Origin: an uncultured Prevotellaceae bacterium
Lineage (GTDB): Bacteria > Bacteroidota > Bacteroidia > Bacteroidales > Bacteroidaceae
NCBI GenBank assembly: GCA_900318815.1
Contig: ONMA01000004.1
Location: 35,111 to 99,110, forward strand
DNA length: 64,000 nt
Reading direction: 5' to 3'
Program-made: the position numbers and the translations under genes
The notes under the pieces: generated by a model
What the model was told of the DNA's origin: nothing
What the model saw: the letters and a program-made list of their open reading frames with translations, nothing else
Database searches by the model: none
Shown: one piece after another, positions 16,401 to 24,222 of the stretch
How positions within the stretch are numbered: the stretch's first letter is position 1
Layout of the letters: the number at the start of each line of letters is the position of its first letter

Positions 16401-16929
16401 GGAGTACATTCTCGTGGCCGACGGACTCACCGACCCCACCTGGGGACAGTCGAACTACTACGCCGATGGCTCTATGGGCTATCCTAAGTATATGGACACC
16501 TTCACCAAGACTTCCGACGAAACCATCTTCGGACTCGTCTATAACGACGTGGCCATCCTCACCTCTGAGATGGTAGGCGACAACGACGGCAGCCTGCCCG
16601 CAGCCATCGCCGCCGACGTGGCCGTGAAGAAGAACTACTCCTTCCTGCTCTCCGACGTGTATAACACCGCCGGCCAGCCCATCATCCAGGACATGGAGAA
16701 GCTCAAGGTGGTGGCCATCCTGGTCGACAAGGCTACGGGTGTGGTAATCAACGCCAACAAGGCCAAGGTCACAGCCGCTACCGAGGGCATTGCCGACCTG
16801 CAGGCCGAGGGCCGCGCAGCAGCCAAGGCCGAGTACTTCGACCTCTCTGGCCGTCGCATCGCAGCCCCCACGAAGGGCATTTACCTGCAGACCGTGCAGG
16901 ACAAGGTGCGTAAGGTGGTGAGGAAGTAA
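13483..16929 (+). CDS. Large Omp28-related secreted protein with thioredoxin-like domain
   Basis: 1148 residues with a signal peptide (LLLALLIVAAGSFAQ). The first ~550 residues are beta-rich repeats of paired segments such as VYIKNIITQYSTNTWVMGTI and VYVQGIDKNLPDTWVKGTL. A middle region has Ig-like features. Near residue 845 comes EEYTGFWCGYCPRG, the CxxC thioredoxin-like motif typical of the Porphyromonas Omp28 family, followed by SYHNGDELEI. The C-terminus (YFDLSGRRIAAPTKGIYL, then KVVRK) is a type IX secretion tail. It probably works on the cell surface; a redox role is suggested only by the CxxC. It ends with a good terminator. Confidence 0.8.
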   Translation: MRQRITFLLLALLIVAAGSFAQGKATGRLLSQKQHEKAVRLTGKDLKQPSLQSLQRQQDMNRMQSSRLMFASHKKQADKTAVRRNAPFRNIGEDIINYQPDGKQVLYNRSGDAYYYFWGYIFNMSVEGAVGNVVFGDDNTVYIKNIITQYSTNTWVMGTISGSTITIPFPQKVMNYEGYDYFVVYGALNDDLSVVPANGPLTLEYDAATGNITTKAGSAFESGDELIALVDDEGYWVGYADWNLNLTKNTDELVEAPVGLSVETYSLMADDYSGSLVQVGFAGDEVYVQGIDKNLPDTWVKGTLSGDKVTFKSGQYVGADEVAGYHQYLMSATTEEVYDPTYNQYYTEYTLTDADIVFSYDAATKTLSESSTFLLNAGKTDVNYLYAFDKAKMTPFTEVAATPVTPVVNQLFEGGVSYYYEGYGWGYLDFDIKTSDTDGNYILPEKLSYAIWVRVNGEEKQLSLSWNDYRNLEVETLTELPFDYNDGWDIYASGLNRNVYYYVIGPEAYGVQAIYRGLGEERRSEIAWADVMELGAEVQPEAATPAYPDVDPADQGGPISYGYYTGDEEVGVTTNNYKPETYDVAVKISDPALVGTHIESITFPLQEVEGVSDISVFLSSQLRVENGKNAADLVVKSVTPAEPGFITVTLDKPYIIPEGGVYAGYSMTVNDVMTVEANATPVAITSAINEGGYYLHTSDGVLKWLDFAAIAGGSALVQVSVAGSKVKANAATIAEAEQLYVKTGEAISVPITVINHGSEGINGFDVEFSVAGQSGTQHINASVDGFFGKKVVSQLSVPAIAERGNYDLNVKVTKVNGVANEEADATATMSLVALNTLPKKRSLLEEYTGFWCGYCPRGYVGLEMLAQLYPDDYVLVSYHNGDELEIMDSDSFPSPVSGFPDSYMDREVELDAYYGIDYGKKDLGVADDLAQRNKQFGHADISLKASRSADGENVDIEAELTFPYEVTGGDFAVEYILVADGLTDPTWGQSNYYADGSMGYPKYMDTFTKTSDETIFGLVYNDVAILTSEMVGDNDGSLPAAIAADVAVKKNYSFLLSDVYNTAGQPIIQDMEKLKVVAILVDKATGVVINANKAKVTAATEGIADLQAEGRAAAKAEYFDLSGRRIAAPTKGIYLQTVQDKVRKVVRK

Positions 16930-16949
16930 AGCCCCCACTCATCAAAGAA

Positions 16950-16985
16950 AATGCCCGCACAACTCTGGTGCGGGCATTTTTTATG
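16950..16985 (+). terminator. Terminator after the Omp28-like gene
   Basis: AATGCCCGCAC pairs with GTGCGGGCATT around a 7-base loop, followed by a T-run. Confidence 0.85.
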
Positions 16986-17018
16986 GTCGTCAGTTGATGT
17001 GTTTTCAAAGAATATTCG

Positions 17019-17026
17019 TATATTTG
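17019..17026 (+). promoter_or_regulatory. -7 promoter box for the AsmA-like gene
   Basis: TATATTTG lies 28 bases before the ATG at 17054. Confidence 0.65.
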
Positions 17027-17053
17027 CAGCCTAATTGCGATTAAACAGACAAC

Positions 17054-19153
17054 ATGAAAAAAGTTATCATCAGCTTGTTGGCCGTTGTCGGCGCACTTGC
17101 CATCGTCTTCATCCTCTTTATGGTGGGTACGATATGGGTCATGAATTCCGAGTCGATGAAGGACAAACTGCTTGGTCAGGCCACGGAACTGCTCTCGGAG
17201 AAACTGGAGACCCAGGTGGGTATCGACAGTGTCCGGGTGGGCTTAACCGACGGCATCCGTCTCTTTGGCGTCGCTATTGAGGATCAGCACCAGCGGAAGA
17301 TGTTGCAGATAGACCAGATGGATGCCAAGGTAGGCATGACCAAGCTGCTGAACAAGGAGGTGAGCGTCGACAAGTTGGAGATAAGCGGCGTGAAGGTACA
17401 TCTCTATAACCCGTCGCCCGACTCCATACCCAACTACCAGTTCCTGCTCGACCTCTTCAAGCCCAACGAGAACAAGGTGAAGACACCCAAGGACGACTCG
17501 GCCAAGGTCTCCACGCTGTCCAACTTCAAGGAACTGTCGGTGCATGATGTCGAGGTGATTTATAATGACATGCCCTTCCACCTGCAGCACCTGGAATACA
17601 AGCGATACAAGGACGGCATCATGGTGCATGCCGAGCAGGTGTCGGCCCAATTTGAGCGCGAGTCGAAGAAAGGCCCTGTGGCCACGGAGATGATGGTGGG
17701 CTGCCTGACCTACATGGAGAGTGGCGACGTGCGCCAGCTGACCGTTGACAGCCTGCGCTACAAGACCGACAACCACAAGCTGCACAAGCGTTCGGGTCGT
17801 CCTAAGCGGGGCTACTTCGATGCAGGCCATTTAGACGTGGTGGCCAACTTGCGGATGAGCATCCTGCAGGCCGACAAGGACAGTCTGGTGGCCGTCATCA
17901 CCCAGGGCGACGTCAACGACCAGGCCTCGGGACTGCATATCACCGACCTGCGTTGCAAGCTCAGGAGCCATGACGGGAAGGTTCACCTGAGCAATGCCAC
18001 GATAGGCATGGCTAACACGAGTCTGTCGTTTGCCGATGCCGACCTCGTGTTGCCTAACAAGAAGAAAGGAACCACCCTGCAATACAGCACCTCTACCTTG
18101 ATGGGAAAAGTGTTGCTGGCCGACATTGCTCAGCCTTTCGCTCCAGTGCTGCACACCTTCATGGAACCCCTTAACCTCGCCGCCAGGATGAGCGGCGACG
18201 ATAAGCAAATCACCTTCCAGAACATCTTCGTGGGCACCACCGACAACCAACTGAAGATCAGGGCAGCTGGACAGTTGAATGGACTTGACAGTGCGCTCGC
18301 GTTCAAGGCCCATTTCGATGTCTACAGCATGATGGCTTCCGTCGGCATGCCAGAGAGAATCATCAGCCAGTTCCCCGTCAAGAAATACATGATGGAGCAG
18401 TTGCACGAGCTGGGCAACACCTACTATACGGGCAACTTCGACCTCCTCTGGAAGAAGGAGGCGTTCCGCGGACTGCTGCGCACGCAGGTGGGCAGCATGA
18501 ACTTCGACTTCGCCTTGGACGAAAAGAACAAGTATGTCTATGGCGAAGTAGAGACCGACTCCTTCATGCTGGGTCAGGCCATCAAGATGCACGACATCGG
18601 GAAGATTGCCTGCAAGGCCGATTTCCAGTTCGACATCTCCAGGCCCAGGACGGCATTAGTGCGCACGAAGAAAGGCGGCAAGCTGCCCATCGGACGGGTC
18701 AATGCCGAGGTCTCGGAGGTGAAGTACAAGTTCGTCAAGTTCCACAACGTGGCGGCCCATATCAACAGCGACGGTGTCGTGGCCAACGGCGGCATCAACG
18801 TGAAGGGCAAGTTCCTGGACATGCTCTGCAACTTCTCCTTTACCAGCACCACCGAGATGGAGAAGATGAAGATTAAGCCCGGCATGCATTTCCATAAACT
18901 GACCGAAGGTGCCAAGGCCGAGAATGAAGCGGAAAAACAGGAAGAGAAGGAGGCCTGGCAGCAGCAAGCCGGGGAGAAGGAGCTGAGGGGGCAGGATTTT
19001 GCTGCTGCCGAAGCCGCCGCGCTCAGCGGTTCTCCCGCTGAGACCTCCGGGAAGGAGCAGAAACGCCGGCAGAAGGCTGCCGAAAGAGAACGGCGCCGAC
19101 AGCAGAAGGCGGCTGAGAAGGAACAGAAGAAACGGCAGAAAGGAGCGCAATAA
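17054..19153 (+). CDS. AsmA-like envelope protein with charged C-terminal tail
   Basis: 699 residues. One N-terminal membrane helix (VVGALAIVFILFMVGTIWVM) is followed by LETQVGIDSVRVGLTDGIRL, the pattern of AsmA/TamB-family N-termini, and by many short beta strands. Such proteins bridge the periplasm and are linked to lipid transport or outer-membrane homeostasis. It is shorter than the usual Bacteroidetes TamB (over 1,000 residues). From residue ~635 the protein becomes a lysine/glutamate/arginine-rich tail (EKEAWQQQAGEKE, ERERRRQQKAAEKEQKKRQK). In it, residues 653-663 ([11 protein letters not shown]) come from a 33 bp palindromic segment also found in pnp. The helicase gene follows after 9 bp. 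Confidence 0.75.
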   Translation: MKKVIISLLAVVGALAIVFILFMVGTIWVMNSESMKDKLLGQATELLSEKLETQVGIDSVRVGLTDGIRLFGVAIEDQHQRKMLQIDQMDAKVGMTKLLNKEVSVDKLEISGVKVHLYNPSPDSIPNYQFLLDLFKPNENKVKTPKDDSAKVSTLSNFKELSVHDVEVIYNDMPFHLQHLEYKRYKDGIMVHAEQVSAQFERESKKGPVATEMMVGCLTYMESGDVRQLTVDSLRYKTDNHKLHKRSGRPKRGYFDAGHLDVVANLRMSILQADKDSLVAVITQGDVNDQASGLHITDLRCKLRSHDGKVHLSNATIGMANTSLSFADADLVLPNKKKGTTLQYSTSTLMGKVLLADIAQPFAPVLHTFMEPLNLAARMSGDDKQITFQNIFVGTTDNQLKIRAAGQLNGLDSALAFKAHFDVYSMMASVGMPERIISQFPVKKYMMEQLHELGNTYYTGNFDLLWKKEAFRGLLRTQVGSMNFDFALDEKNKYVYGEVETDSFMLGQAIKMHDIGKIACKADFQFDISRPRTALVRTKKGGKLPIGRVNAEVSEVKYKFVKFHNVAAHINSDGVVANGGINVKGKFLDMLCNFSFTSTTEMEKMKIKPGMHFHKLTEGAKAENEAEKQEEKEAWQQQAGEKELRGQDFAAAEAAALSGSPAETSGKEQKRRQKAAERERRRQQKAAEKEQKKRQKGAQ
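19010..19042. repeat. 33 bp in-frame palindromic segment, copy in AsmA-like gene
   Basis: Identical over 33 bp to 37524-37556 in pnp and read in the same codon phase ([11 protein letters not shown]). It includes the stem CTCAGCGG/CCGCTGAG with a 5-base loop. Confidence 0.8.
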
Positions 19154-19162
19154 GGCATAGTT

Positions 19163-21349
19163 ATGGAGAAGAACAAAGAGCTGAGGCTGGCCTGGGACTT
19201 CGTGGAGAACACGGGGCGTAGCATCTTCCTTACAGGCAAGGCCGGAACGGGCAAGACAACATTCCTGAAGACCATCGTTGAGCGGTCGCGCAAGCGGCCT
19301 GTTGTGGTGGCTCCCACGGGCGTGGCAGCCATCAATGCCGGGGGTGTCACCATCCACTCCTTCTTCCAGCTGCCTTTCACGCCCTTCGTGCCGGGAACCA
19401 AGGTCGAGAGCAAGTTCGACTTCGGGCGCGACAAGCGCAAGGTCATTGCCTCGATGGACTTGCTCATCATCGACGAGATCTCGATGGTGCGGGCCGACTT
19501 GCTTGATGCCATCGACTCCGTGCTGCGACGCTTCCGCGACCATTATCAGCCTTTTGGCGGCGTGCAGCTGCTCATGATAGGCGACCTGGCACAGCTCACG
19601 CCCGTGGTGACGCCCGAAGAGGAGCGCATGCTGAAACCCTACTACGAAACGTCCTATTTCTTCGGCTCGAAGGCTTTGCAGCAGACCGACTACGTGACCA
19701 TCCAGTTGGAGCACGTCTACCGCCAGCAGGACATGTCGTTCATCGAAATCCTGAACCAGGTGCGCCAGGGCCATCCCTCGGCTGAGACGCTGGCTGCGCT
19801 GAACACGCGCTGTCAGCCTGCGTTCATTCCCCGGCCCGAAGAAGCCTATATCCGTCTGACCACCCACAACCAGCTGGCCAATTTCTACAATGAGTCGGAA
19901 CTGCAGAAGCTGCCGGGTCGCTCGTTCCAGTTTCAGGCCGAGGTGAAGGGCACCTTCCCCGACTATTCCTATCCCACGGCACTGACCTTGGTGCTGAAGC
20001 AGGGAGCGCAGGTGATGTTTGTCAAGAACGACCCCTCGGGCAACCATCGTTACTATAACGGGCGCATAGGCCGCGTGACCTACGTGGACAAGAGCAAGAT
20101 CCTGGTACTCTGCGAGGACGACCGCGATGCCATCGAGGTAGAGCCGTTAGAGTGGGAGAATGCCCGCTACACGCTGAACCCGCAGACGCGCGAGATTGAG
20201 ACCGAGGTGCAGGGCACGTTCAGGCAGTACCCCCTGCGCTTGGCATGGGCCATTACCATCCACAAGAGTCAGGGACTGACGTTCGACCGCGCCATCATCG
20301 ATGCCAACCAGTCGTTTGCGCCGGGGCAGGTCTATGTGGCTCTGAGCCGCTGTCGCACGCTGCAAGGGCTGGTGCTGGCTGCGCCGTTGCAGCCGCGTGC
20401 CGTCATCAGCGACGAGCGCGTCGACGACTACATCGCCCATCAGGATGCCGAGGCCCGGCGCAGCATTGAGCAGTTGCCCGCGCTGAAGCAGGAGTACGAG
20501 CGCTACCTGCTGTTGCAGCTCTTCGATTTCCGTCCGCTGCTTTTCCAGCAGGAGTCGATGGTGCGCATCTTTGCCGAGTTCTTCTATCACAGTCATTCGT
20601 CGCTGAAGCAGTTGCACGACCAGACGCTGGCCAGCCTGCGCACACGGGTCGTGGAGGTGGCCGACAAGTGGCGGGTGCTGATGCAGACGATGAGCATCAA
20701 CCAGCTGCACGCCGACGATTTCTTAGAGCGTGTGCGACGCAGTGCGCAGTACTTTGCCGATGCGCTCAACGACATCTTTGCCCGTCCGCTGCAACTCTCG
20801 GCCGAGGTAAAGACCAACAACAAGCAGGCCATGCGGCGCATGGGCAACGCCTTGCCCGAACTGCGGCAGACGTGGATGGCGCGTCGCTATCTGCTGATGA
20901 AGATGGCGGAAAATGGCTTCTCCGTCAATGGCTATCTGAAGGCGAAGCAGCTGTCCATGCTCGATGCCCTCGACGAGAACGCCCCGCATGCCACCCAAAA
21001 ATCCCAGAGATCCCCGAAGCCCCAGAGGTCTCAGAACTCCCCGAAGCCCCAGTCCCCCAAGACCTGGGAGGTCTCGTTCCAGCTCTATCGTCAGGGGCTT
21101 GCCCCCGACCTCATTGCCCGTGAGCGCGGCCTTGCCGTGGGCACCATCATCGGCCACCTGGCCCGCTATGTCGAAACGGGCGACATCACCCTCGACGAGA
21201 TAGTCCCCCCGGAGCGTCAGCAGGCCATACGCCGCATCATAACAATGACCGGTATCGAGGAGAACATCTCGGCCATCAAGGCCCTGTGTCCGCCCGATAC
21301 CGGCTACGACGAGATTCGCCTCATGCTGGCCAGCATGGGAAAGAAATAG
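19163..21349 (+). CDS. Pif1/RecD2-like superfamily 1B helicase with C-terminal HTH
   Basis: 728 residues. Walker A is GKAGTGKT at 25-32, then VVAPTGVAAINAGGVTIHSF (motif Ia) and LLIIDEISMVRADLLD at about 100-115 (Walker B). Later come GDLAQLTPVV and the UvrD_C_2-type motif AWAITIHKSQGLTFDRAI, with VYVALSRCR. It should unwind DNA 5'-3'. A linker at residues ~611-634, rich in K/S/P/Q, is made of short DNA repeats (20993-21063). It joins a C-terminal helix-turn-helix domain (SFQLYRQGLAPDLIARERGL, then VGTIIGHLARYVETGDI), as in RecQ-like and related Bacteroidetes helicases. It is co-transcribed with the AsmA-like gene and converges with the next gene with no gap. Confidence 0.9.
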   Translation: MEKNKELRLAWDFVENTGRSIFLTGKAGTGKTTFLKTIVERSRKRPVVVAPTGVAAINAGGVTIHSFFQLPFTPFVPGTKVESKFDFGRDKRKVIASMDLLIIDEISMVRADLLDAIDSVLRRFRDHYQPFGGVQLLMIGDLAQLTPVVTPEEERMLKPYYETSYFFGSKALQQTDYVTIQLEHVYRQQDMSFIEILNQVRQGHPSAETLAALNTRCQPAFIPRPEEAYIRLTTHNQLANFYNESELQKLPGRSFQFQAEVKGTFPDYSYPTALTLVLKQGAQVMFVKNDPSGNHRYYNGRIGRVTYVDKSKILVLCEDDRDAIEVEPLEWENARYTLNPQTREIETEVQGTFRQYPLRLAWAITIHKSQGLTFDRAIIDANQSFAPGQVYVALSRCRTLQGLVLAAPLQPRAVISDERVDDYIAHQDAEARRSIEQLPALKQEYERYLLLQLFDFRPLLFQQESMVRIFAEFFYHSHSSLKQLHDQTLASLRTRVVEVADKWRVLMQTMSINQLHADDFLERVRRSAQYFADALNDIFARPLQLSAEVKTNNKQAMRRMGNALPELRQTWMARRYLLMKMAENGFSVNGYLKAKQLSMLDALDENAPHATQKSQRSPKPQRSQNSPKPQSPKTWEVSFQLYRQGLAPDLIARERGLAVGTIIGHLARYVETGDITLDEIVPPERQQAIRRIITMTGIEENISAIKALCPPDTGYDEIRLMLASMGKK

Positions 21350-21955
21350 TCAGAAGCGGCAGCGCAGGCCGATGATGCCCATGCCTTGCTCGCCAACGCC
21401 CAGTTCTACAAAGCCGCGTATGTTGCGACTGCCTGCCTCCACACCGAGGAGCGAGGCCTGGAAATTGAATAAAACTTCGGTGTTGCTATAGTCCTCCGAA
21501 CCCTTGCACTTCTCACTCTCCGAGCGGAAGGTGGCACCGACGCCTAACTTTGTGTAGATGCCCACGTTCTTCGAGCTCAGCCAGTTCAGTTTCACGGCGG
21601 GCATAACGGTAAAGAAACTGACTTTCGACTCGCCCTCCTTCTTGTCCAGGATGTACAGGTCGCGGGTGGTCTTGTTATAGGTGGCGATGCCACCGATGCC
21701 CACCATCGGAATCAGGCGATAGAAGTACTCGGCCGAGTAGGCACTGGTGTTCGATTCCTCGCCGTACTTCACGGCTCCTAATGTAGAGATGACGACGGCG
21801 ACGTTCTCCAGCGTGTTGATCCAGGTGCTGTTGGGTACGCCACCGAGTCCAATGGCCACTTCATGCTTGATTTCCTTTTCGCTTTGGGCTTTTACGCTCA
21901 TTGAGTTGCCGCAGATCAGGATGGCGGCAAGCATCCATACACAAATCTTTTTCAT
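21350..21955 (-). CDS. Outer-membrane beta-barrel protein, unknown function
   Basis: About 201 residues from the ATG at 21955, which opens a standard signal peptide (MKKICVWMLAAILICGNSMS); an ATG three codons upstream is also possible. The mature protein alternates polar and hydrophobic residues in ~10-residue strands (AYSAEYFYRLIPMVGIGGIA, NVGIYTKLGVGATFRS) and ends in a terminal aromatic (LRCRF), as porin-like barrels do. Its stop codon abuts the helicase stop from the other strand. An octamer repeat (copy C) lies upstream, and no clear -7 box was found. Confidence 0.7.
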   Translation of the reverse strand: MKKICVWMLAAILICGNSMSVKAQSEKEIKHEVAIGLGGVPNSTWINTLENVAVVISTLGAVKYGEESNTSAYSAEYFYRLIPMVGIGGIATYNKTTRDLYILDKKEGESKVSFFTVMPAVKLNWLSSKNVGIYTKLGVGATFRSESEKCKGSEDYSNTEVLFNFQASLLGVEAGSRNIRGFVELGVGEQGMGIIGLRCRF

Positions 21956-21998
21956 TGCTATCATTGTTATCTTTAGTAATTGTTAAATAATAATTTGG

Positions 21999-22126
21999 GA
22001 TATTTCGGGGGTGCGGGGGTACGGAGGTTCGGGGGTGCGAGGATAGATTGCACGTCCATTTTTCCGCGAAGAGTCTATCCTCGTACCTCCGTACCCTCGT
22101 ACCTCCGTACCTCCGAAATCATACCA
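21999..22126. repeat. GGTACG-octamer inverted repeat, copy C
   Basis: Same octamer arms and TTTTTCCGCGAAGAGTCTAT-type core as the other copies. It sits between divergently transcribed genes. Confidence 0.85.
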
Positions 22127-22260
22127 TTTTATTTTTTGCATGTTACTTACTATCGTTTTGCGGTTGCAAATTTAGTGAAAACTTGGCAAATAACGTCATG
22201 AAATAGGCCAAGAATAATGAAAAAATATACTCGTCTTACCTGTAATTCAAATTTTTTCTC

Positions 22261-22268
22261 TAATTTTG
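22261..22268 (+). promoter_or_regulatory. -7 promoter box for the 22315 operon
   Basis: TAATTTTG lies 46 bases before the chosen ATG at 22315. Confidence 0.6.
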
Positions 22269-22314
22269 CACCGAATATTCGAATGTGTATGCAAAACAGC
22301 AATACTCGAAGCCG

Positions 22315-23334
22315 ATGAAGAAGTTATGCGTGTTTTTTTTCCTGTTCTTAGGGTGTGTTTCCGTGCTGGCGCAAGATGCCGATGATGACATTTGGCGCGA
22401 GGTAGACTTAGGAACGGTGGATTACAAGAAAACGAAGAACTACATGGTGCGCATCTATGGCTATTACCGCTTTACCGACGACGGCATGGCCTACTTAGGC
22501 GACCGCCAATACCAGCTGTATAAAGTCTATGAGGGCATCTGTGCGGTAGACATCCGCTACGGGCGCGACGAGGACGACGGTGCCGATGTCATCGTAGGCC
22601 GCGACCTGGTACACCCCGACAGGCCGGGTCGCTTGATGGAGTTCTTTGAGTTGAAGCCCTATACCTTTTTGGAGAAGGCACGCCGCGACACCAAGCACTT
22701 CACGATGGAGGAGCAGGGCGACACCATCCGTGTCTACACCAAGCTGGGGCTGGCGGGCGTAGCCGTGCGCGACACGCTGAGCAGGGAGTTGCGCATGAAC
22801 TACAACGCCCTGTCGCCCGATACGGCTCTCTCGGTGAACCTGCTCATCGTCAAGGCTCATCTTTCGCATGTTGATGCCGAGGCGGTCTACGATCTGGAGG
22901 ACAGCGACGTGACCTACGTGCCGCAGGGCAAGCTGAAGCGCGTCGTGTTCGAGGGCGATATCGTTCTTTCCTCGCCCATGAAAGCCAGGGTAAGTGATGG
23001 CAGTATCGCTCTTTCCTTGTCCACGAAGAATGGGAAAAATGATGGCGATGGCAGTATTGAGGGGCCGAACATACGTGAGGAGTTCCATGAGCGCATGGAG
23101 ATCTACGTGGACAGTGTGGCTTACATGACGCGCGACGAGTACCGCGCCGACAAGAGCCTCTCCAAGAAGGAGCGGCGCGAGCGCAGTGGCTACAAGGAGG
23201 CCGACATCGACCGCCTGCAGAAGAGGCTGGGCGTGCCGCCCCTGTCGGCTGCCCAGCGGGAGCGCATGGAGCAACAGCGCGACTGGGACGATGAGTTCGA
23301 ACAATGGGAAAAAACAAGTAAAACCAACAAATAA
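22315..23334 (+). CDS. Secreted protein of unknown function
   Basis: 339 residues from the ATG at 22315 (MKKLCVFFFLFLGCVSVLAQ), which gives a proper signal peptide; an in-frame start ten codons upstream lacks one. I do not recognise the family. The protein is acidic at the N-terminus, contains a 15-residue tandem duplication (residues 215-244, DIVLSSPMKARVSDG then SIALSLSTKNGKNDG) from a 45 bp DNA repeat, and ends in a long charged helix (KSLSKKERRERSGYKEADID, then RERMEQQRDWDDEFEQWE). It lies 12 bp before another secreted-protein gene and seems to be the first of three co-transcribed envelope genes. Confidence 0.65.
   Translation: MKKLCVFFFLFLGCVSVLAQDADDDIWREVDLGTVDYKKTKNYMVRIYGYYRFTDDGMAYLGDRQYQLYKVYEGICAVDIRYGRDEDDGADVIVGRDLVHPDRPGRLMEFFELKPYTFLEKARRDTKHFTMEEQGDTIRVYTKLGLAGVAVRDTLSRELRMNYNALSPDTALSVNLLIVKAHLSHVDAEAVYDLEDSDVTYVPQGKLKRVVFEGDIVLSSPMKARVSDGSIALSLSTKNGKNDGDGSIEGPNIREEFHERMEIYVDSVAYMTRDEYRADKSLSKKERRERSGYKEADIDRLQKRLGVPPLSAAQRERMEQQRDWDDEFEQWEKTSKTNK
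22957..23046 (+). repeat. 45 bp in-frame tandem duplication
   Basis: Two 15-codon units share GGC at the end, TATCG near the start, CTCTTTCC/TTCTTTCC and GATGGC, and have diverged elsewhere. They encode residues 215-244 of the surrounding protein. Confidence 0.6.
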
Positions 23335-23346
23335 AGGCAAAGCATT

Positions 23347-24210
23347 ATGAAAAAGGTATTTATGACCCTGGCCCTGCTGGGTGGCCTCTGCACCTATGCC
23401 GTGGCTGAGACCGTGAGCGATACGCTCGTGATTGAGAACGTGGACAGAGTGAAGATTGAGACGCGCGACACCGTGCAGCGCATCGTCATCAGCGGTGCGA
23501 AGGACGACCCTGATTTTCACTACGTGCAGCGCATCGCCATCCCCGACTCGTCGGCTGTGCGCCGCACCATCAAGAGCGTGAGGGACTTCAACAAGATTAC
23601 CATCAAGAAGAATGGCAAGGAGAGCAAGTTCGGCAGTTCTGTCCATGTGAACCTGGGCCTGAACACCATGCTCAGTGCCCCCGACGGCTATGACTTCAAG
23701 ATGTGGCCCTCGTTCGATTTCGGAGTGAGCCTCATGCTCGACTGGACTCCCTACGGCAAGATGAACGTATGGAGCATAGGCTTTGGCCTTGACTGGCGCA
23801 AATATCGCATGTCGAACGATACCTATTGGATGAAGACACTAAACGATGTGATGCAGCTGGCGCCCTACGGCACTTCCGTCTCGAACGCCAAGACGAGACT
23901 CAGCGTGTTCAGCCTGCAGGTGCCCCTGCTCTATACACATACCTTCGACCGGAATGAAGACTGGAAGCTTACCCTTGGCGGCATCCTCAACTTCAACACG
24001 GGTGCCCATGCCGAGCGTCACTACAAGTCCCAGGGCGAGGTCTACGATATTGAGACACAGGCCATAGGCCAGCGTCCTGTGACCATCGACATTCTCGTGG
24101 CACTCGACACGCCCGTACTGCCCATCTACTGCAAGTACTGCCCCATGAAGTTCTTCAAGGACGACCGTGGCCCCAAGATGAACCAGCTCAGCATTGGTTT
24201 CTGGTTCTGA
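23347..24210 (+). CDS. Outer-membrane beta-barrel-like protein
   Basis: 287 residues with a signal peptide (MTLALLGGLCTYAVA). An N-terminal region (TLVIENVDRVKIETRDTVQR) resembles the short adhesin-like strands of DUF4097-type proteins. After ~residue 95 the protein turns into transmembrane-type beta strands (SVHVNLGLNTMLSAP, MNVWSIGFGLDWRKYRM, DWKLTLGGILNFNTG), and it ends in SIGFWF, a terminal-aromatic barrel signature. Function is unknown. It sits 12 bp from each of its neighbours, so it is likely translated from one mRNA with the upstream secreted protein and the downstream peptidase. Confidence 0.7.
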   Translation: MKKVFMTLALLGGLCTYAVAETVSDTLVIENVDRVKIETRDTVQRIVISGAKDDPDFHYVQRIAIPDSSAVRRTIKSVRDFNKITIKKNGKESKFGSSVHVNLGLNTMLSAPDGYDFKMWPSFDFGVSLMLDWTPYGKMNVWSIGFGLDWRKYRMSNDTYWMKTLNDVMQLAPYGTSVSNAKTRLSVFSLQVPLLYTHTFDRNEDWKLTLGGILNFNTGAHAERHYKSQGEVYDIETQAIGQRPVTIDILVALDTPVLPIYCKYCPMKFFKDDRGPKMNQLSIGFWF

Positions 24211-24222
24211 ATTTATTGAAGA

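Noticed and set aside
14308-16938. 876-residue open frame on the minus strand
   Set aside because: It is a mirror of the Omp28-like gene on the plus strand, made by GC-rich codon bias; it is full of His/Val/Leu runs, has no family features, and the plus-strand protein has signal peptide, CxxC and tail.
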